From Salinimicrobium nanhaiense (GTDB lineage: Bacteria; Bacteroidota; Bacteroidia; Flavobacteriales; Flavobacteriaceae), in the NCBI GenBank assembly GCA_012038135.1, contig JAAVJQ010000003.1, forward strand, positions 224,435-288,434: a DNA stretch of 64,000 bases. The letters run 5' to 3'. Position 1 is the first letter of the stretch; each line of letters starts with the position of its first letter. The notes below the pieces were generated by a model. The model was not told the DNA's origin. It saw nothing but the letters and a program-made list of their open reading frames with translations, and made no database searches. Position numbers and translations under genes: made by a program. Shown piece by piece: positions 60,157-64,000 of this stretch.

Positions 60157-61035
60157 ATGAATAAAAAGAATTACGCCGGCATTCCGGACAAGTATGCACG
60201 TTTAGATGACGCAAAAGTAGTTTTGATCCCGGTTCCTTATGACGGAACAAGCACATGGGGTAAGGGTGCCGACAAAGGCCCCGATGCGTTTTTGGAAGCT
60301 TCAGAAAATATGGAGCTTTTCGATATCGAAACCCGTACCGAAGTCTACAAAAAAGGAGTGTACCTTGCTCCGCCGGTGACAGAAAATTCCTCTCCGGAGA
60401 AAATGGTGGAAGCGGTTCATAAGACCGTGAAAAATTATATTAAGCAGGAAAAATTCGTTACAATTTTTGGAGGCGAGCATTCCGTTTCTATAGGAACTAT
60501 TCGGGCATTTAATGAAAGCTTTGAAGACCTTACTGTGGTGCAGATCGATGCGCATGCCGACCTTCGTCCGGAATATGAAGGTACGACCTGCAACCATGCC
60601 TGCGCAGTCCATGAAGCGAGTAAGACAACGAATCTTATCCAGGTTGGGATCCGCTCTATGGATATTTCTGAAATGGATCATATGGATGAGAATCAGGTGT
60701 ATTGGGCTCATGATCTTTATGAGGATTGGATGGATGATGCCATTGGGCAAATGACCCCAAATGTTTTCATTACTATTGATCTCGATGCCTTTGATCCTTC
60801 TATTCTGCCTTCTACCGGAACCCCGGAACCAGGTGGAATGTTCTGGTATGAAACCCTGGAATTTTTAAAGTTGATGTTCAAAAAGAAGAACGTAGTAGGA
60901 TTTGACATTGTGGAGCTTAATCCTAACAAAAATGAAAGGTCATCAGACTTTTTAGCTGCTAAGCTTTACTATAAAATGTTGAGCTACAAATTCAAATATT
61001 TAAATAGAAACGAAGAAGACGAAGACGATGAGTAA
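60157..61035 (+). CDS. speB: Agmatinase (agmatine ureohydrolase)
   Basis: The 292-residue ureohydrolase turns agmatine into putrescine and urea with a binuclear manganese centre. All metal motifs are intact: GGEHSVS, DAHADLRPEYEG and TIDLDAFDPS. The C-terminus is acidic (RNEEDEDDE). It follows speA by 66 bases and overlaps the deoxyhypusine synthase-like gene by eight bases, so the pathway order equals the gene order. Confidence 0.95.
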   Translation: MNKKNYAGIPDKYARLDDAKVVLIPVPYDGTSTWGKGADKGPDAFLEASENMELFDIETRTEVYKKGVYLAPPVTENSSPEKMVEAVHKTVKNYIKQEKFVTIFGGEHSVSIGTIRAFNESFEDLTVVQIDAHADLRPEYEGTTCNHACAVHEASKTTNLIQVGIRSMDISEMDHMDENQVYWAHDLYEDWMDDAIGQMTPNVFITIDLDAFDPSILPSTGTPEPGGMFWYETLEFLKLMFKKKNVVGFDIVELNPNKNERSSDFLAAKLYYKMLSYKFKYLNRNEEDEDDE

Positions 61036-62005
61036 AGGAAACGGAGCGATTACAGAATTCTTAGATACACATTTTAAACATTTTAATGCTGCGGCTCTTG
61101 TAGATGCGGCAAAGGGATACAAGGATCAGTTAGATAAAGGAAACCGAATGCTTGTTACACTGGCAGGAGCCATGAGTACTGCAGAGATCGGAAAAAGTTT
61201 TGCTGAAATGATCCGCCAGGATAAGGTGCAGTTCATTTCCTGTACCGGAGCTAATCTGGAGGAGGACGTGATGAACCTGGTTGCTCATACACATTATGAA
61301 CGCGTGCCTCACTACCGGGATCTTACACCTCAGGACGAGTGGGACCTGCTGGAGCGTGGGCTTAACCGGGTTACTGATACCTGTATTCCTGAAGAGGAGG
61401 CTTTTAGAAGAATTCAGAAGCACATTGTGAAGATATGGAAGGATGCTGAAGCTGCCGGGGAAAGATATTTCCCTCATGAATTCATGTATAAGCTGTTGCT
61501 AAGCGGAGTAATGGAACAATATTATGAGATCGATCTTAAGGATTCCTGGATGTACGCTGCTGCCGAGAAGAATTTGCCAATGGTAGTTCCCGGGTGGGAA
61601 GACAGTACCATGGGAAACATTTTTGCCTCATATGTAATGAAAGGCGAATTGAAAGCCAGCACCATGAAATCAGGAATTGAGTATATGGGCTTCATCGCCG
61701 ATTGGTACACCAAGAATACAGATAAAGGGGTTGGTTTTTTCCAAATTGGTGGAGGTATAGCCGGGGATTTCCCTATTTGTGTGGTGCCAATGTTGTACCA
61801 GGATATGGAGATGCATGAGATCCCTTTCTGGAGCTATTTCTGCCAGATCTCAGATTCTACAACCAGCTACGGAAGTTATTCCGGAGCCGTACCTAATGAA
61901 AAGATCACATGGGGGAAACTGGATAAAGACACTCCCAAATTCGTGATTGAAAGTGATGCTACTATAGTAGCGCCTTTGGTGTTTGCTTACATCCTCGGAA
62001 TGTAA
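61028..62005 (+). CDS. Deoxyhypusine synthase-family protein
   Basis: The 325-residue protein belongs to the deoxyhypusine synthase fold, with LVTLAGAMSTAEIGKSFAEMIRQDKVQFISCTGANLEEDVMN at the NAD site, the PTW-like WEDSTMGN block and the active-site lysine K297 in ITWGKLD, which matches the SWGK of the eukaryotic enzyme. Bacteria have no eIF5A to hypusinate, so the usual idea is transfer of an aminobutyl group to a polyamine (homospermidine-type) or to an unknown substrate. Location behind speA and speB supports a polyamine role. Confidence 0.88.
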   Translation: MSKGNGAITEFLDTHFKHFNAAALVDAAKGYKDQLDKGNRMLVTLAGAMSTAEIGKSFAEMIRQDKVQFISCTGANLEEDVMNLVAHTHYERVPHYRDLTPQDEWDLLERGLNRVTDTCIPEEEAFRRIQKHIVKIWKDAEAAGERYFPHEFMYKLLLSGVMEQYYEIDLKDSWMYAAAEKNLPMVVPGWEDSTMGNIFASYVMKGELKASTMKSGIEYMGFIADWYTKNTDKGVGFFQIGGGIAGDFPICVVPMLYQDMEMHEIPFWSYFCQISDSTTSYGSYSGAVPNEKITWGKLDKDTPKFVIESDATIVAPLVFAYILGM

Positions 62006-62263
62006 AAGAATATAAAATAATCATTGCTGTCCGATTAAAAAAGGATAAATCCATCAAAACCCTTGCTAATGCCGGTCAAAGACATTCTCCAACGATTTGA
62101 GGGGGTGGTTTTCCTTTTTATGAAATTATATTAATTTACCATAGGAAGTAATTTTTTACAATATTGTCTTTCAGAGCTTTACATAGAAGTCTTGGCTCTA
62201 GACTCTAGAAGCGGAGCGGTCCAGATTCTTTTATCGGACAATAATGTAAAACAATATATTTAC

Positions 62264-62297
62264 AATCCGGCATCTTCAAAGGCGCCGGATTTTTTTT
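62264..62297 (+). terminator. Terminator after the polyamine operon
   Basis: AATCCGGC (62264-62271) and GCCGGATT (62284-62291) form an eight-base stem followed by a run of eight T. It lies about 260 bases past the last gene. The stretch 62006-62489 otherwise contains no gene that I can support. Confidence 0.75.
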
Positions 62298-62489
62298 GCC
62301 CCCTAAATCCCCGATGCCGAACTATTTTCCGCACTGTTTCTTGTGGGGAATGGAATTTTAGCCACGGAGGCACGAATAATTTAGTTATGAGAGTTCAGGG
62401 TAATGAGTTATGGACTGTCCTTATCTTTATTTGTTCCTATTGTAACTGCCCACAAATCACTGACCACTTTTTTCTTTGTGTTCTTCTTT

Positions 62490-63869
62490 TTAACTTATTT
62501 TTCTTCGTGTGAAATTTTCAGATCCACCTTTCCGTCCTCGGTGAAAACTTTTTTCGTCCTGTGAGAAAATCTCATAAGCTAATACTCCCAGAACAATGAG
62601 ATATTCAATTGCGATTACCCACAAATTCTCCTCATAATTTAGTTGTGAATACGCAAAGTAACTCACCACCACCATAGGGCTCCAAACCTGCACAAATTTG
62701 TATCTGGTGAATACTGAAAGCAGCAACGGAGTCGCCAGATACCAGGGATGTACTGTAGTGGCCAGCAGCAAGTAAATTACTATGGCAAACATCATGTTGA
62801 TAAGCAAACCTTTTATTTCTGAATTCCTTTTTAGTGTTGCCAGTATGAGCACCGAGATAAATATTAACCCCGCCAAAGCCGGTCCGGCGTAGCCAATAAT
62901 GTTGTAACCTTCAGCCTGAAATCCTATCCACCTGATGAGGTAATAGATGCTCGCGTTGAATTCAAACTTCTGAAACCAAAGATTAATACTGCTGAAGAAG
63001 TTTTCTGCAAAGCTTCCGGAGAGGAAAGGCAGGAAGAAAAGGAGAACCAGAGTTCCGGTAACAGCAAAATACCCAAATGCTTTTTTCCATCCCAGTCTTC
63101 TAATCAGGAGAGGGAGAAACATCAAAGTAATCAGTTTTACCGCAATGGAACACGAAAATAAGAGGGCGCTAAAAAGCCATTTTTGACGCTGCAGTAAATA
63201 CAGTCCTGCCACCATAAAGAACAGCATCACACCTTCAAAATGTAAATTTCCCGTGAGTTCTATGATGATCAACGGATTCAGCAGATAGAGAAATATGTTG
63301 CTTTCCGGGAGATTGAGTTGCTTCAGCAATTTTCTTCCGAAGTAAAGAATCCCGATATCTGCCGCGATGATGAAGATCCGCAACCAGATCACAGATCCCA
63401 GAATGCTTTTTCCGCCTAAGAGAGCCGCAAGCGCAAAGAAAACCTGGTTGAGCGGCGGATAATTAGTAGGATTCCCGGCACTCAGGTTTCCCATGCCCTC
63501 GAAGAGTTCTCGAGCTCCTGCTATTGGTAAGCTTCCGGAAGAAAAGAACTGATCTGGAGTCATTAAATAAGGATTGATTCCTTCCAGTAATAACCTGCCG
63601 TCCCAGATGAACCTGAAGAAATCCTGAGACAGGTTTGGAGTAGCGAAAAGAAAGAGCAGTCGAAAAACCAGCGCAGCAGCAAACAGGATCTTTAGGTTGG
63701 TACGCTGCATCTGGAAAAACTTCCAGCTCAAAAAGAAGAGTCCGCCGTAGAGGGTCAAAAGTTTAAAAAAATCCGTCCTTTCCAGGTCGTAAGCAAAGGC
63801 AAGGTAAAAGGCACAACAGCTAAGGAAAAAAAGAAGCGGGATCTTATGGAGGAGCAGAAATTTCTTCAT
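62490..63869 (-). CDS. Polytopic mannosyltransferase-like membrane protein
   Basis: The 459-residue protein has at least ten hydrophobic segments and the GT-C-type features of polyprenol-phosphate-mannose dependent transferases. The motif SQDFFRFIWDGRLLLEGINPYL carries the first-loop acidic pair (D followed by WDGR). NPTNYPPLNQVFFALA, NPLIIIELTGNLHFEGVMLFFM and TTVHPWYLATPLLL are conserved stretches. It is probably an integral inner-membrane enzyme that adds a sugar to an exported glycan or lipid. The 3' tail is basic. Its neighbours give no further hint. Confidence 0.8.
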   Translation of the reverse strand: MKKFLLLHKIPLLFFLSCCAFYLAFAYDLERTDFFKLLTLYGGLFFLSWKFFQMQRTNLKILFAAALVFRLLFLFATPNLSQDFFRFIWDGRLLLEGINPYLMTPDQFFSSGSLPIAGARELFEGMGNLSAGNPTNYPPLNQVFFALAALLGGKSILGSVIWLRIFIIAADIGILYFGRKLLKQLNLPESNIFLYLLNPLIIIELTGNLHFEGVMLFFMVAGLYLLQRQKWLFSALLFSCSIAVKLITLMFLPLLIRRLGWKKAFGYFAVTGTLVLLFFLPFLSGSFAENFFSSINLWFQKFEFNASIYYLIRWIGFQAEGYNIIGYAGPALAGLIFISVLILATLKRNSEIKGLLINMMFAIVIYLLLATTVHPWYLATPLLLSVFTRYKFVQVWSPMVVVSYFAYSQLNYEENLWVIAIEYLIVLGVLAYEIFSQDEKSFHRGRKGGSENFTRRKIS

Positions 63870-63965
63870 AGCTCACAAGACCTCACAGATACTGTGTTTA
63901 AATCCTAATTTAAATTTAGTAAATTTGATTTCTTAAAGAAGTCACTTTTAGTGACTATCTAGTGG

Positions 63966-63990
63966 CGGGAGGGAGACCTCCCGTCTTTAT
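63966..63990. terminator. GAGA-capped hairpin at the window end
   Basis: CGGGAGG (63966-63972) and CCTCCCG (63977-63983) with loop GAGA are followed by TCTTTATT. It may be a terminator of a gene beyond the window. No gene is visible from 63870 to 64000. Confidence 0.45.
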
Positions 63991-64000
63991 TCCTGTCCAC

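Noticed and set aside
62192..62512. A 106-codon ORF after the polyamine operon
   Set aside because: It spans a terminator and overlaps the end of the membrane transferase gene; no domain is recognisable.
1..64000. CRISPR arrays, rRNA genes, insertion sequences and prophages
   Set aside because: I looked for regularly spaced repeats, rRNA signatures, transposases and phage structural genes and saw none.

Overview
The window looks like a chromosomal segment of a marine or soil Flavobacteriaceae bacterium (Bacteroidota), in the general range of Gramella, Salegentibacter and Zunongwangia; the genus cannot be fixed from the sequence alone. The evidence is a SusC/SusD pair, promoters of the TAnnTTTG type, weak Shine-Dalgarno sequences, many SPII lipoproteins, a mevalonate pathway and the short arginine decarboxylase typical of the phylum.

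Left part (1-24134): an integrated mobilizable element carrying a polysaccharide utilization locus. It opens with a partial gene, an iteron-like repeat field, a Toprim primase, a possible oriT hairpin, a MobC-like protein, a MOB relaxase and a small membrane protein. Next come a Na+/galactose symporter resembling vSGLT, galT, galK and a degenerate-Nudix (AraR-type) regulator. A susCD pair and nine exported enzymes follow: two clan GH-A hydrolases, six GH43-type beta-propellers and a lipoprotein aldose 1-epimerase. The right end is the 3' end of a tRNA (best fit tRNA-Asp) with the native tRNA terminator behind it, which is what an element inserted into a tRNA gene leaves. The coherent reading is transferable capture of a galactose- and probably arabinose-containing glycan (arabinogalactan or galactan type).

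24.3-31 kb: an orphan GAF histidine kinase, then a sulfur-flavoured block. An ATP-grasp ligase and an LLM flavin monooxygenase form an operon, preceded on the same strand by a SAM-I riboswitch and a small leader peptide ending in three consecutive cysteines. Two unrelated sulfotransferase-like genes and a DinB-fold gene lie beside it.

31-39.5 kb: a likely electrophile/quinone and redox stress cluster: VOC ring-cleaving dioxygenase, pirin, Crp/Fnr regulator, two YceI proteins, FrnE-type DsbA, DODA-type extradiol dioxygenase and DoxX. Two adjacent genes here, DUF5996 and a cupin, are broken by frameshifts.

39.5-53.6 kb: housekeeping and stress genes on both strands: OFA-type MFS carrier, penicillin-binding-type serine hydrolase, a three-repeat Asp-rich PepSY-like lipoprotein, an ars operon (ArsR, metallophosphoesterase, ACR3), TerC, a 31-residue membrane peptide gene, a three-gene operon of a YqcI/YcgG heme N-oxygenase-like protein with PaiB-like and DUF1989 proteins, SemiSWEET and SDR genes.

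53.6-64 kb: mevalonate diphosphate decarboxylase and a mevalonate-kinase-like GHMP kinase, separated by a DUF4160/DUF2442 pair, then UbiA prenyltransferase and an S4-type pseudouridine synthase. A polyamine operon follows (arginine decarboxylase with TTG start and an upstream small ORF, agmatinase, deoxyhypusine synthase-like), and finally a membrane mannosyltransferase-like gene on the opposite strand.
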